45,215 nt of DNA, from the NCBI GenBank assembly GCA_015064805.1, contig SVRN01000014.1, forward strand, positions 1-45,215, in the 5' to 3' direction. How positions within the stretch are numbered: the stretch's first letter is position 1; each line of letters opens with the position of its first letter. A program made the translations under genes and the position numbers. The notes under the pieces are model-generated. The model searched no databases and was not told the DNA's origin. It saw only the letters and a program-made list of their open reading frames with translations. This DNA is from Oscillospiraceae bacterium (lineage in GTDB: Bacteria; Bacillota; Clostridia; Oscillospirales; CAG-272). Below, piece after piece: positions 7,141-14,736 of the stretch.

Positions 7141-8298
7141 TCAGATAAAGCGGGTGCGGATCATACCGTCGATGGTGCGGATCAGCTCTTCGGTCGCAGG
7201 GGTGATGGCACCCGTGATGTCGACGATCGTGTAGGCCACGTTGCCGCGCGACTTGTTGGTCATGTTTTCGATGTTGGCGCCGTCGGCAGAGACGACCTTG
7301 GTGATCTTACTGAGCACCTCGGGAACGTTCTCGTGCAGACAGCAGATGCGGAGATCACCGCTGCGCGCCATAGAAACGGCAGGATAGTTGACGCTGTTCT
7401 TGATATTGCCGTTGGCCAGATAATCGTCCAGCTCGAGTGCCGCCATGACGGCGCAGTTATCCTCGGACTCCTCGGTCGAAGCGCCCAGGTGAGGGATGGC
7501 AACGACACCGGGGATCGCCAGCACCTCCGCCGTCGGGAAGTCGGTGACGTAGGCCGCCATCTTGCCCGATTTCATGGCCTCGGCCACGTCGGCCGCGTTG
7601 ACCAGATCGGCACGCGAGAGGTTGATCAGGCGCACGCCGTCCTTCATCTTGGCAATGGTATCGGCGCAGATCATGCCCTTGGTGTCCTTGGTGGCAGGCA
7701 CGTGCAACGAAATATAATCTGCCTTTTCATAAATCTCTTCGTAAGTAGCTGCCTTGACGACGTGGTGGTTGAGGTTCCACGCGCTCTCGACCGACAAGAA
7801 GGGGTCACAGCCGACGACGTTCATGCCGAGGTGGACGGCCACGTTGGCAACCATACCACCGATCGCGCCAAGACCGATAATACCCAACGTCTTGCCCTTG
7901 AGCTCGGTGCCCGCGAAGGCGCTCTTGCCCTTCTCTACCTGCTTGGCAACATCGTCACCAACGAGGCCCTTAGCCCAGTCAATACCGCCGACGATGTTAC
8001 GGGCAGCGAGAAACAGCGCGCACAGCGTCAGCTCCTTGACGCCGTTGGCGTTGGCACCGGGGGTGTTGAAGACGACGATGCCCCTTTCGGTGCAAGCCTC
8101 GATCGGAATGTTGTTGACACCCGCACCTGCACGGGCGATGGCGAGCAGATTGTCACCCATGGCCATATCGTGCATAACGGCCGAACGGACGAGGATGCCG
8201 TCGGGATTGTCCATTTCAGTTCCCAGCGTATAGTCGGCGGGATTCAGACGGTCGGTGCCGACCTTGGCGATCTTATTGAGCATCAGAATGTTTTTCAT
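7141..8298 (-). CDS. serA: D-3-phosphoglycerate dehydrogenase with ACT domain
   Basis: 385 residues. It oxidises 3-phosphoglycerate to 3-phosphohydroxypyruvate with NAD, the first step of serine synthesis in the cytosol. The substrate domain starts at the N-terminus (RAGAGVNNIPIEACTERGIVVFNTPGAN). The nucleotide-binding motif GLGAIG is at about 142-147, the active-site arginine in NLSRADLV, and the histidine in IPHLGAST. The last roughly 70 residues (LRICCLHENVPEVLSKITKVV...) form an ACT domain, as used for serine feedback in related enzymes. It is the second gene of a serC-serA operon, 13 bp after serC, with AAAGGAG before the ATG. No serB is in the window. Confidence 0.95.
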   Translation of the reverse strand: MKNILMLNKIAKVGTDRLNPADYTLGTEMDNPDGILVRSAVMHDMAMGDNLLAIARAGAGVNNIPIEACTERGIVVFNTPGANANGVKELTLCALFLAARNIVGGIDWAKGLVGDDVAKQVEKGKSAFAGTELKGKTLGIIGLGAIGGMVANVAVHLGMNVVGCDPFLSVESAWNLNHHVVKAATYEEIYEKADYISLHVPATKDTKGMICADTIAKMKDGVRLINLSRADLVNAADVAEAMKSGKMAAYVTDFPTAEVLAIPGVVAIPHLGASTEESEDNCAVMAALELDDYLANGNIKNSVNYPAVSMARSGDLRICCLHENVPEVLSKITKVVSADGANIENMTNKSRGNVAYTIVDITGAITPATEELIRTIDGMIRTRFI

Positions 8299-8311
8299 GT
8301 CGGTATCTCCT

Positions 8312-9403
8312 TTATGCTTTGGGGTTGTTGGCGGCGAAGTCCTTCATAAAGGCAACCAGCGCCTCGACGCCCTCGTAGGGCATTGCGTTGTAGATGGAGG
8401 CGCGCATACCGCCGACGGAGCGGTGACCCTTGAGATTCTTGAGTCCTGCGGCAGCTGCTTCCTTGGCAAATTTCTTATCCAGCTCGGCGTCGCCCGTCAC
8501 GAAGGTGACGTTCATCAGCGAGCGGCTTTCCTTTTTGACGGGAGCGATGTAATAATCCTGGCTGTCGAGATAATCGTAGAGAAGGTTGGCCTTTTTGACG
8601 TTCATCTCCTTCATGACGTCCAGGCCGCCCAGCGAGAGGATCCACTCGTAGACCAGCTTTGCCATATAAATCGTGTAGCAAGGAGGGGTATTGTACATCG
8701 AGCCGTTTTCGGCCATGGTCTTCCACTCCAGCATGGTGGGCATCTTGGGATCGGCGTAGTCCAGAAGATCCTCGCGGACGATGACCAGCGTAAGTCCCGC
8801 GGGGGCCATATTCTTCTGCGCGCCCGCATAGATCACGCCGAACTTGGAAACGTCCACGGGCTCGGAGATGATGCAGGAAGAAAGGTCGGCAACCAGCGGA
8901 ACGTCGCCCGTATCGGGAATGTAGGGGTACTTGGTGCCGTAAATCGTATTATTGAAGCAAATGTGCAAATAAGCCGCGTCGGGGCGGATCATATCCTTGG
9001 TGATGACAGGAACGTGATCGAAGTTATCGTCCTTGGTGGTGGCGATGCATTTGACGTCGTAGCCCATCTTCTGCGCTTCCTTGAAGGCCTTGCCCGAGAA
9101 CTGACCCGAAACGGCGTAATCAGCCTTGCCCGTGCGACCGATCAGGTTGAGCGGAATGGCGGCAAACTGGGTGGACGCACCGCCCTGCAGGAACAAAACC
9201 TTATAATTGTCGGGAATGTTCATCAGCTTGCGCAGCATTGCCTCGGCATCCGCGATAATGGGCTCGTAATCGGCCGAGCGGTGAGACATTTCCATCACGG
9301 ACATACCGCTATCGCCATAGCAAAGAAGCTCGTCAGCTGCTCTTTGCAGCACGGGCATGGGAAGCATCGAAGGACCTGCCGAAAAGTTATACACTCTGTT
9401 CAT
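8312..9403 (-). CDS. serC: Phosphoserine aminotransferase
   Basis: 363 residues from the ATG at 9403 behind AAGGAG; the N-terminus NRVYNFSAGPSMLP is typical of SerC. It converts phosphohydroxypyruvate plus glutamate to phosphoserine, using pyridoxal phosphate, and often also serves vitamin B6 synthesis. The cofactor lysine is in YAGAQKNMAPAG, and the end HRSVGGMRASIYNAMPYEGVEAL is also diagnostic. The length matches the family. It is the first gene of the serC-serA operon, driven by the promoter at 9475-9503. Confidence 0.96.
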   Translation of the reverse strand: MNRVYNFSAGPSMLPMPVLQRAADELLCYGDSGMSVMEMSHRSADYEPIIADAEAMLRKLMNIPDNYKVLFLQGGASTQFAAIPLNLIGRTGKADYAVSGQFSGKAFKEAQKMGYDVKCIATTKDDNFDHVPVITKDMIRPDAAYLHICFNNTIYGTKYPYIPDTGDVPLVADLSSCIISEPVDVSKFGVIYAGAQKNMAPAGLTLVIVREDLLDYADPKMPTMLEWKTMAENGSMYNTPPCYTIYMAKLVYEWILSLGGLDVMKEMNVKKANLLYDYLDSQDYYIAPVKKESRSLMNVTFVTGDAELDKKFAKEAAAAGLKNLKGHRSVGGMRASIYNAMPYEGVEALVAFMKDFAANNPKA

Positions 9404-9474
9404 GATTGAAATTCTCCTTATATCGTAGTCTGTTCGATCATCATTTTGCAAGTTTGCGATCGAAGATTTGCTTT

Positions 9475-9503
9475 ATTATAGCACATATGCCACCGTTTGT
9501 AAA
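9475..9503 (-). promoter_or_regulatory. Sigma-A-type promoter of serC-serA
   Basis: Minus-strand TTTACA (9503-9498), 17-bp spacer, TATAAT (9480-9475). The leader is about 65 nt with no obvious T-box or riboswitch. Confidence 0.8.
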
Positions 9504-9573
9504 CCCCTTTTTGCAAATTTTTGCAATTTTATTTTTCGAAACTTGCATTTTAGCATAAAAACCGAGACTCCAT

Positions 9574-9607
9574 CTGTCAGTATAGCCGTTTTTTGGCATT
9601 TTGACAG
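9574..9607 (-). terminator. Imperfect hairpin after the TagO/WecA-like gene
   Basis: CTGTCA (9574-9579) pairs with TGACAG (9602-9607), with an inner GCC/GGC pair. On the minus strand it is followed by a short T-run (CGGTTTTT). It is the best candidate for the end of the trpS/TagO-like transcript. Confidence 0.4.
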
Positions 9608-9623
9608 CAAAGCAATTGCATTT

Positions 9624-10643
9624 TTACGTCCGCTTGGCGTGGCGGCCGTACAATAGTCGCATGCTCATCAGCACGATGATCCCCCAAAGCAACGCGTAAA
9701 CGGCATAGCCGTACCATTCCTGCCGAGAAATCAAAACCGCCGCGCTCCCCAGAAGCGCCGAGAGAAGCACCATCCAGAAGCAGACCTGCCGTTGCGAAAG
9801 CCCCGCGTCGATCAGCCGATGATGCCAATGCCCACGGTCAGCGGCAAAGGGACTTTGCCCGCGCAGGAGCCGCCGCACAACGGCAAAGACAAGATCGGAC
9901 AAAGGGAGCGCCAGTACGAGAAGCGGCACGAGTGCTCCAAGGCTCCCTGCCTCGCTCTGATCGATCGACATCGAAAGCAGCCCCAAGGCAAAGCCTAAAA
10001 ACTGCGAGCCCGTATCTCCCATAAACACGCGGGCAGGGTGGCGATTATAGGGCAGATACCCAAGACAAGCGCCACATACCAAAAGCGAAGCCCCCGACAA
10101 GGGCGTATTGCCCTGCACGAAGAAGATCACCGACAGCGAGAGCGCCTCCACTGCGCTGACGCTCGCCGACAGTCCGTCCAGCCCGTCGATCATGTTGTGG
10201 GCGTTGATGCAGGCCAGCAGCCACACCACCGACAGCGGCGCACGCCATGCACCAAGTGAGACGGACATACGCCAAAGAGTCAGTTGCTCCACGCCTCCGC
10301 CGCTGACAGCGATGACGGACGCCAGAATCTGAACGATCAATTTGACAAGGGCAGGCAGGCGGAACACGTCGTCAAGAATGCCGAGCAACACCAGCAGCGT
10401 CGCGCCCGTAAGCCAGCGCGACAGCGTGCCCTGCGCCATACCAAGCATGGCAGAGGGGATCAGAAACGCGAAAAAGATGGCCAGCCCGCCCAGACGCGGC
10501 ACGGGAGAGGCGTGCATCCGCCGCCCGTCGCGGGGCACGTCGACGGCGCCGACGCGCGGAGCGAGCCGTATCGCCAAGGGCGTCAGAGCAAAGCTCAAGG
10601 CAAGCGCCACCCCTGCCGCCGCAAATATTCTCGCTTGTTCCAT
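9624..10643 (-). CDS. Undecaprenyl-phosphate N-acetylhexosamine 1-phosphate transferase (TagO/WecA/MraY family)
   Basis: 339 residues with about ten membrane segments. The family transfers a sugar-1-phosphate from UDP-sugar to undecaprenyl phosphate at the inner face of the membrane. Motifs seen in order are VDVPRDGRRMHASPVPRLGG, GILDD, NAHNMIDGLDGLSAS, RVFMGDTGSQFLG, and DRGHWHHRLID. The last, an HxHH-type loop, points to the TagO/WecA (GlcNAc-1-P) branch rather than MraY. A WecG/TagA-family enzyme, the usual next step, is encoded 30 kb away at 40019, so the two could start the same wall polymer. The ATG follows AAAGGAGAG, and the gene lies 84 bp after trpS. Confidence 0.88.
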   Translation of the reverse strand: MEQARIFAAAGVALALSFALTPLAIRLAPRVGAVDVPRDGRRMHASPVPRLGGLAIFFAFLIPSAMLGMAQGTLSRWLTGATLLVLLGILDDVFRLPALVKLIVQILASVIAVSGGGVEQLTLWRMSVSLGAWRAPLSVVWLLACINAHNMIDGLDGLSASVSAVEALSLSVIFFVQGNTPLSGASLLVCGACLGYLPYNRHPARVFMGDTGSQFLGFALGLLSMSIDQSEAGSLGALVPLLVLALPLSDLVFAVVRRLLRGQSPFAADRGHWHHRLIDAGLSQRQVCFWMVLLSALLGSAAVLISRQEWYGYAVYALLWGIIVLMSMRLLYGRHAKRT

Positions 10644-10672
10644 ACGACTCTCCTTTCCCTTTTTGATAACAA

Positions 10673-10706
10673 ATATCCCGCTCGGGCAAGCGCCAAAGCG
10701 GGATAT
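10673..10706 (-). terminator. Hairpin between trpS and the TagO/WecA-like gene
   Basis: Perfect 10-bp inverted repeat ATATCCCGCT / AGCGGGATAT (10673-10682 and 10697-10706) with a 14-nt loop. On the minus strand it is followed by TTGTTATC, a weak T-tract, so it may end trpS transcripts only in part. Confidence 0.5.
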
Positions 10707-10727
10707 GTCGTCTTATTCTATTATGTC

Positions 10728-11729
10728 TTACTTGAGCTGAACGAAGCCCAGCTTGCGCTGAACCTTGGACAGCGTCTTGCGGGCGTAATAGGATGCCTCG
10801 GCCGCGCCCTTCTTCATGATCTCCTCGAGATACGCCTTGTCAGCCATCAGCTCGCGGAAGCGGGCCTGAACGGGAGCGAGCGCATCGGCGCAAGCCTCAC
10901 CGACGGCCAGCTTGAAGTCGCCGTAGCCGCGGCCGTCAAACTCGCGCTCGATCTCGTCGAATTCCTTGCCCGTGTAGCAGGAATAAATGGTCATCAGGTT
11001 GTTGATGCCGTCCTTGCCCTCGGCGTAACGCACGACGGTGTCCGAGTCGGTCACGGCTCTCTTGAACTTGCGGATTATTGTGTCCTTATCGTCCAGAATA
11101 TATACCACCGCGTTGGTGTTTTCATCCGATTTGCTCATTTTTTTGGTCGGCTCGGCCAGCGACATGATCTTTTTGCCGCTCGACGCCATGATGGGCTCGG
11201 GGAGGGTAAAGGTGTCGGGATAGAGCGAATTGAAGCGAGTCGCGATGTCGCGGCACAGCTCCACGTGCTGCTTCTGGTCGATACCGACAGGCACAACGTC
11301 GGTCTGATACAACAGAATGTCCGACGCCATGAGAACGGGATAGGTGAAAAGACCTGCGTTGATGTTGTCGGCGTGCTTGGCGCTCTTGTCCTTGAACTGG
11401 GTCATACGGGACAGCTCGCCGAACATGGTGAAGCAGTTGAGCATCCATGCCAGCTCTGCGTGAGCCGACACCTGCGACTGAACGTACAGCGTGTTTTTCT
11501 CGGGATCAAGTCCGCAAGCCATGTACAACGCCAGCGTCTCGTAGGTTCTGCGGCGCAAATCGGCAGGAACCTGACGCACCGTGATGGCGTGCGAGTCTAC
11601 GACACAGTAAAAGCACTTGTACTGCTCCGAAAACGTAGAGAAATTGCGGATGGCACCCAGATAGTTACCAATGGTCAAGTTACCGCTGGGCTGAACGCCC
11701 GAAAATGATACTTTTTGATCTTGAAGCAT
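10728..11729 (-). CDS. trpS: Tryptophanyl-tRNA synthetase
   Basis: 333 residues, the normal length of bacterial TrpRS. It charges tRNA-Trp in the cytosol. The class I signatures are PSGNLTIGNYLGAI (the HIGH region) near the N-terminus and TKKMSKSDEN (KMSKS). Other family text includes GIDQKQHVELCRDIATRFN and the dimer-region sequence FGELSRMTQFKDK. The ATG at 11729 follows AAAGGAG. Expression is controlled by the T-box leader at 11921-12205. An unusual extra element of about 127 bp lies between the T-box terminator and the start codon. Confidence 0.97.
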   Translation of the reverse strand: MLQDQKVSFSGVQPSGNLTIGNYLGAIRNFSTFSEQYKCFYCVVDSHAITVRQVPADLRRRTYETLALYMACGLDPEKNTLYVQSQVSAHAELAWMLNCFTMFGELSRMTQFKDKSAKHADNINAGLFTYPVLMASDILLYQTDVVPVGIDQKQHVELCRDIATRFNSLYPDTFTLPEPIMASSGKKIMSLAEPTKKMSKSDENTNAVVYILDDKDTIIRKFKRAVTDSDTVVRYAEGKDGINNLMTIYSCYTGKEFDEIEREFDGRGYGDFKLAVGEACADALAPVQARFRELMADKAYLEEIMKKGAAEASYYARKTLSKVQRKLGFVQLK

Positions 11730-11769
11730 GATGATTGTCTCCTTTTATATTGATTGTGTTATTTTATCG

Positions 11770-11896
11770 GTAGGGGAGGGCCTTGGTCCTCCCGTTTGCT
11801 TGGGTAAAAGCCTTTTATCGCGGGAGGAGCAAGCCTTTCCTCGCTCCGCTCGGCATCAAATTGCTTCGCAAATTGACTCCGTTCCCCCTCCCCTGC
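11770..11896. repeat. MITE-like palindromic element in the trpS leader
   Basis: The ends are near-perfect 11-bp inverted repeats, GTAGGGGAGGG (11770-11780) and CCCTCCCCTGC (11886-11896). Inside are further inverted pairs such as TCCTCCCG with CGGGAGGA and a GCTTG/CAAGC pair, so most of the element can fold. It encodes nothing visible. It sits between the T-box terminator and the trpS ribosome binding site, where extra sequence is tolerated. The GTAGGGG motif also occurs in the elements near 38260 and 43218, suggesting a dispersed family. Confidence 0.6.
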
Positions 11897-11920
11897 GAGA
11901 AAACACAGGTTTCTGAAAAC

Positions 11921-12205
11921 AAAAAACGCCCATGACAAAAGAACTCTTTTGCCAAGGACGAACGAATGGTCCGCGGTGCCACCTTGATTCACGGTCAAAC
12001 GATTACCGTGCGCTTGCGGGATACGTCGCTTGCATGTGCAAGTATATCCCCGACATCTGACGTGTGCCTGACGTTGCGAAATACTCTGCCCCGCATTTCC
12101 TCCGCACCCTCCGCGGTCCATTTGACGACTTGTTTCTTACCCGGCTCTCAGCTGCCCGGGCTCTCTGTGAAGTCATGATCGCCGTTATCTCCGCATCATT
12201 GGTTT
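11921..12205 (-). promoter_or_regulatory. T-box leader of trpS (tryptophan specifier)
   Basis: The conserved T-box sequence AAGGTGGCACCGCG is present on the minus strand at 11985-11972. It is followed by a terminator with arms 11959-11946 and 11941-11928 (14 positions, one mismatch and two wobbles) and a run of six T at 11926-11921. Upstream is a long folded Stem I region. A UGG codon followed by A, at 12120-12118 on the far side of an internal loop, is the likely tryptophan specifier. Uncharged tRNA-Trp would pair with the specifier and the T-box bulge and prevent termination. The specifier position is a reading of the sequence, not a folded model. Confidence 0.9.
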
Positions 12206-12210
12206 ATGAT

Positions 12211-12239
12211 AGTTTACTACAAAATTTTCGTTTTGTCAA
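12211..12239 (-). promoter_or_regulatory. Promoter of the trpS T-box transcript
   Basis: Minus-strand TTGACA (12239-12234), 17-bp spacer, TAAACT (12216-12211); the -10 is imperfect. A start near 12204 places the whole T-box in the transcript. Confidence 0.65.
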
Positions 12240-12265
12240 TAGGGGAAAGAGAATTTTTGCAAAGA

Positions 12266-12291
12266 GACAGCCGCCCGGACAGGCGACTGTC
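12266..12291 (-). terminator. Hairpin after the membrane protein at 12328
   Basis: GACAGCCGCC (12266-12275) pairs with GGCGACTGTC (12282-12291) with one mismatch and a 6-nt loop. It lies 36 bp beyond the stop codon at 12328. The T-tract on the minus strand is weak. Confidence 0.5.
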
Positions 12292-12327
12292 AAGGTTTCC
12301 TTTTAACATTTTACGAGTATCAAGGTC

Positions 12328-12714
12328 TTAAGCTTTTGCTTTTTTTGTAATTCTATGTCCTCTAAACGAGGCAAAAAACGTAGTGATCGCCATAATGAAA
12401 TACAACACCAAAGCCATCGGCGCAAACGCCACTTCAAATGCTTTTTGCAAATCAAATGCAGGCCCCGGATCGCCATCAACCAATCCAACAACAAACATCA
12501 AGCAAAACAATGACAGCGGCATGATTGCCGTCATGATACAATCAAAGCTTTTGTGGGTAGGTGTAAGATTTCCTATCACAGCAGACGCCAAAAAGAGCAA
12601 ACCGCCCAATACATACGGCGACATTCGAAGCATATTGTCATCAAGAAATTCAAGTAACAACATTAAGACAGGAACAATTACAAAGGGTGTTACGTAATAA
12701 ACAGTTTTCTTCAT
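12328..12714 (-). CDS. Hypothetical four-helix membrane protein
   Basis: 128 residues, not recognised. Four hydrophobic segments are visible (VTPFVIVPVLMLLLEFL, YVLGGLLFLASAVIG, IMTAIMPLSLFCLMFVVGL, and MALVLYFIMAITTFFASF), with a basic C-terminus (RGHRITKKAKA). The ATG at 12714 follows AAAGGAAAA. Its DNA is clearly more AT-rich than the neighbouring wall and glycogen genes. The promoter repeat upstream is shared with the gene at 12863, so the two are probably expressed together in response to the same signal. No function is proposed. Confidence 0.7.
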   Translation of the reverse strand: MKKTVYYVTPFVIVPVLMLLLEFLDDNMLRMSPYVLGGLLFLASAVIGNLTPTHKSFDCIMTAIMPLSLFCLMFVVGLVDGDPGPAFDLQKAFEVAFAPMALVLYFIMAITTFFASFRGHRITKKAKA

Positions 12715-12752
12715 TTTTTATTTTCCTTTTGCATATGTGATGCTCTATACTC

Positions 12753-12788
12753 ATATTACGATATTCCCCTCAATAAAGCAACAGGTTT
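12753..12788 (-). repeat. 36-bp promoter repeat, copy 1
   Basis: Identical at 35 of 36 positions to 13507-13542. Read on the minus strand it contains TTGCTT, 17 bp, TAATAT, a usable sigma-A promoter, and lies 39 bp upstream of the ATG at 12714. The conserved stretch covers both boxes and the spacer. Confidence 0.6.
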
Positions 12789-12821
12789 TTATTGTTTCTC
12801 CTGAAAATATTTTTTCGAGGG

Positions 12822-12843
12822 AAGCCGCCCGTTCGGGCGGCTT
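12822..12843. terminator. GC-rich hairpin after the gene at 12863
   Basis: AAGCCGCCC (12822-12830) and GGGCGGCTT (12835-12843), perfect 9-bp stem, loop GTTC. T-rich sequence follows on the plus side only, so termination of the minus-strand gene is likely but not certain. Confidence 0.6.
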
Positions 12844-12862
12844 TAATACATGCATTAAACTC

Positions 12863-13477
12863 TCAATCGTCTTCCGCCTCATCCATAAAATCATCCGGCC
12901 AAACAAACTGCTCTACGATATTTCCTTCCTCATCGTATTCAATAAACGTATAGCTGATTTCATCACTCGGCTTTCCGGACAAAACCTGCATGGCTAAGCA
13001 CGCATGCGGAACGAATCCAAAATATAAGAACGTACCATCTTCGGGGTCTGCATATATCCGAGTGTAGTCTTCTGAAATTTCAAACCCGCACATAATGTCG
13101 GCATCTTTATAAAATAACTCCGAAAAAGGATCCGTAGGCGGAATAACCTCAGTCACAATTTGACGTTCACTTCCTACTATTTTCTGCAGCAATTGCAAAT
13201 AGAAATTGCCATTCTTCCAATCCTCGATCTGCTGATCCGTCATAACCAGGATCAAATCTCCGTTTTTCTTCACTTTGGCATAAGTAAACATTCTGTAAAA
13301 TGTCGTGTCTGCACCATCAGTTGAACAAAAAGTTTCCAGATCATTGCCTGTGAATGCTTTGGCGACCAAAGGGGATAGAACAAACACATTCAATTTTGCA
13401 ATATAGGATACGCAATAAATAATCAAGCACAATCCCACGCACAAAATGCACAAGATAAGTCTTTTGTTTTTTGTCAT
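12863..13477 (-). CDS. Hypothetical membrane-anchored protein
   Basis: 204 residues, not recognised. One membrane segment near the N-terminus (LILCILCVGLCLIIYCVSYIA) follows a basic start (MTKNKR), so the rest probably lies outside the membrane. The remainder is a mixed domain with aromatic strands (TFYRMFTYAKVKKNGDLILVM) and a very acidic end (WPDDFMDEAEDD). The ATG at 13477 follows AAAAGGAGAG. It is AT-rich compared with its surroundings, like the gene at 12328, and has the same promoter repeat. This suggests that the two were acquired or amplified together, but the proteins do not resemble each other. Confidence 0.7.
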   Translation of the reverse strand: MTKNKRLILCILCVGLCLIIYCVSYIAKLNVFVLSPLVAKAFTGNDLETFCSTDGADTTFYRMFTYAKVKKNGDLILVMTDQQIEDWKNGNFYLQLLQKIVGSERQIVTEVIPPTDPFSELFYKDADIMCGFEISEDYTRIYADPEDGTFLYFGFVPHACLAMQVLSGKPSDEISYTFIEYDEEGNIVEQFVWPDDFMDEAEDD

Positions 13478-13506
13478 GTTCTTCTCTCCTTTTCCGAACG
13501 TTACTT

Positions 13507-13542
13507 ATATTACGATATTCCCCTCAAAAAAGCAACAGGTTT
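13507..13542 (-). repeat. 36-bp promoter repeat, copy 2
   Basis: Second copy of the 12753-12788 sequence (one difference). It starts directly beside the stop codon of the NamZ-like gene at 13544 and drives the gene at 12863-13477 with the same TTGCTT/TAATAT spacing. Confidence 0.6.
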
Positions 13543-13543
13543 C

Positions 13544-14677
13544 TCACTCATACAAAAAATACTTCTCCACGTCTCGCTTAAACGCCTCCACCTTTTTCTG
13601 CTCGGCGGCAATAAAGGTGTCGGCGTCAAAGCCGCTCTGTCGCAGGGCGTTCGTGCCAAGGATCAGATCGATCGTCCATTTCTCTCCTGACGAGGCGCGG
13701 AACTCGAACGGCTCGCACGTCTTGCGGATGGTATCCAGCAGCAAAAGCCCCGTGCGGAAGGGCTCAAAGGCATCCGGATCGGTGACGTGAAGTTGCACGC
13801 CGTAGCACCGCTCGCCCGCGAACTTGGAAAAGGTGGGGGTAAAGCAGACCGGGCGGAAATTGACACCGGGCAAGTCCATGCGGCGCATGGTATCCGCCAG
13901 CGCGTCGCCGTCGATGAAAGGAGCGCCGATCAGCTCAAAGGGCTTGGTCGTTCCCCTGCCCTCGGAGACGTTAGTGCCCTCGAACAGCACCGTACCGATA
14001 TAGACGAGCGCCGACTCGTAGGTTGGAAGATTGGGCGAGGGCAACACCCACGGCACGCCCAGCGACCGATAGTCGGCTTTTCGGTCAAGGCCGTCACAGA
14101 GAATAACGGTCAGATCACACCCGATGCCCTTCTCCGCGTTGGCGTAGCGGGCAAACTCGCCGATGGTCATACCGTAGCGCGAGGCCAGCGTGTACTTGCC
14201 GATGAACGAGGAAAATCTCTCGTCGAGCAGCGTACCCTCCATGCGGTCAAGGCCGAGCGGATTGTAGCGGTCAAGCACCACGACTCTCTTGCCCAGCTTG
14301 GCGCAAGCCTCCATGGCCTCGGTCATGGTATACATATAGGTATAAAACCGCGCGCCGACGTCCTGAATATCAAACACCAACGTATCGACGTCGCGGTATT
14401 TGTCTTCGGGACACTCGTCCTTTTTTCCGTAGGTCGAATAGACTGGCAGGCCCGTTTTTTTGTCGGTATCGTGGTCGATATGCGCACCCGCCTGGGCATC
14501 ACCGCGGATGCCGTGTTCGGGGGCGTACAGCGCGCGCAGGTCGTAGTTCTCGTGCAAGAGATCGACCGTCGCCCGCAGTGCTTGATCCACACCCGAGGGA
14601 TTGGTGATCAGCCCAAGCCGCCCACGCAGCTCGCGCGCCAAAAGCTCGTTTCGTTCTACTCCGTGTCTGTATGCCAT
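13544..14677 (-). CDS. DUF1343 / NamZ-like exo-beta-N-acetylmuramidase, no signal peptide
   Basis: 377 residues. The DUF1343 family includes Bacillus subtilis NamZ, which removes N-acetylmuramic acid from the non-reducing end of peptidoglycan fragments. Family text is clear: GLITNPSGVD, LYAPEHGIRGDAQAG, PVYSTYG, DVDTLVFDIQDVGARFYTY, VVLDRYNPLG, EGTNVSEGRGTTKPFELIGAPF and CYGVQLHVTDPDAF. The family domain begins almost at residue 15. The ATG at 14677 has a good AAAGGAG, so no signal peptide is encoded and the protein should be cytosolic, unlike secreted relatives. It may act on imported wall fragments. It lies downstream of an ABC exporter, separated by a hairpin. Confidence 0.88.
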   Translation of the reverse strand: MAYRHGVERNELLARELRGRLGLITNPSGVDQALRATVDLLHENYDLRALYAPEHGIRGDAQAGAHIDHDTDKKTGLPVYSTYGKKDECPEDKYRDVDTLVFDIQDVGARFYTYMYTMTEAMEACAKLGKRVVVLDRYNPLGLDRMEGTLLDERFSSFIGKYTLASRYGMTIGEFARYANAEKGIGCDLTVILCDGLDRKADYRSLGVPWVLPSPNLPTYESALVYIGTVLFEGTNVSEGRGTTKPFELIGAPFIDGDALADTMRRMDLPGVNFRPVCFTPTFSKFAGERCYGVQLHVTDPDAFEPFRTGLLLLDTIRKTCEPFEFRASSGEKWTIDLILGTNALRQSGFDADTFIAAEQKKVEAFKRDVEKYFLYE

Positions 14678-14695
14678 GTTGACTCCTTTTGGTAG

Positions 14696-14727
14696 ACAAA
14701 ATGCTCACCGGGCGGCGAGCATTTTGT
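14696..14727. terminator. Hairpin between the ABC exporter and the NamZ-like gene
   Basis: Perfect 11-bp inverted repeat ACAAAATGCTC (14696-14706) and GAGCATTTTGT (14717-14727). Its T-tract is inside the stem, so it could terminate in either direction; read-through into the NamZ-like gene is possible. Confidence 0.6.
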
Positions 14728-14736
14728 GTGGTTTCG

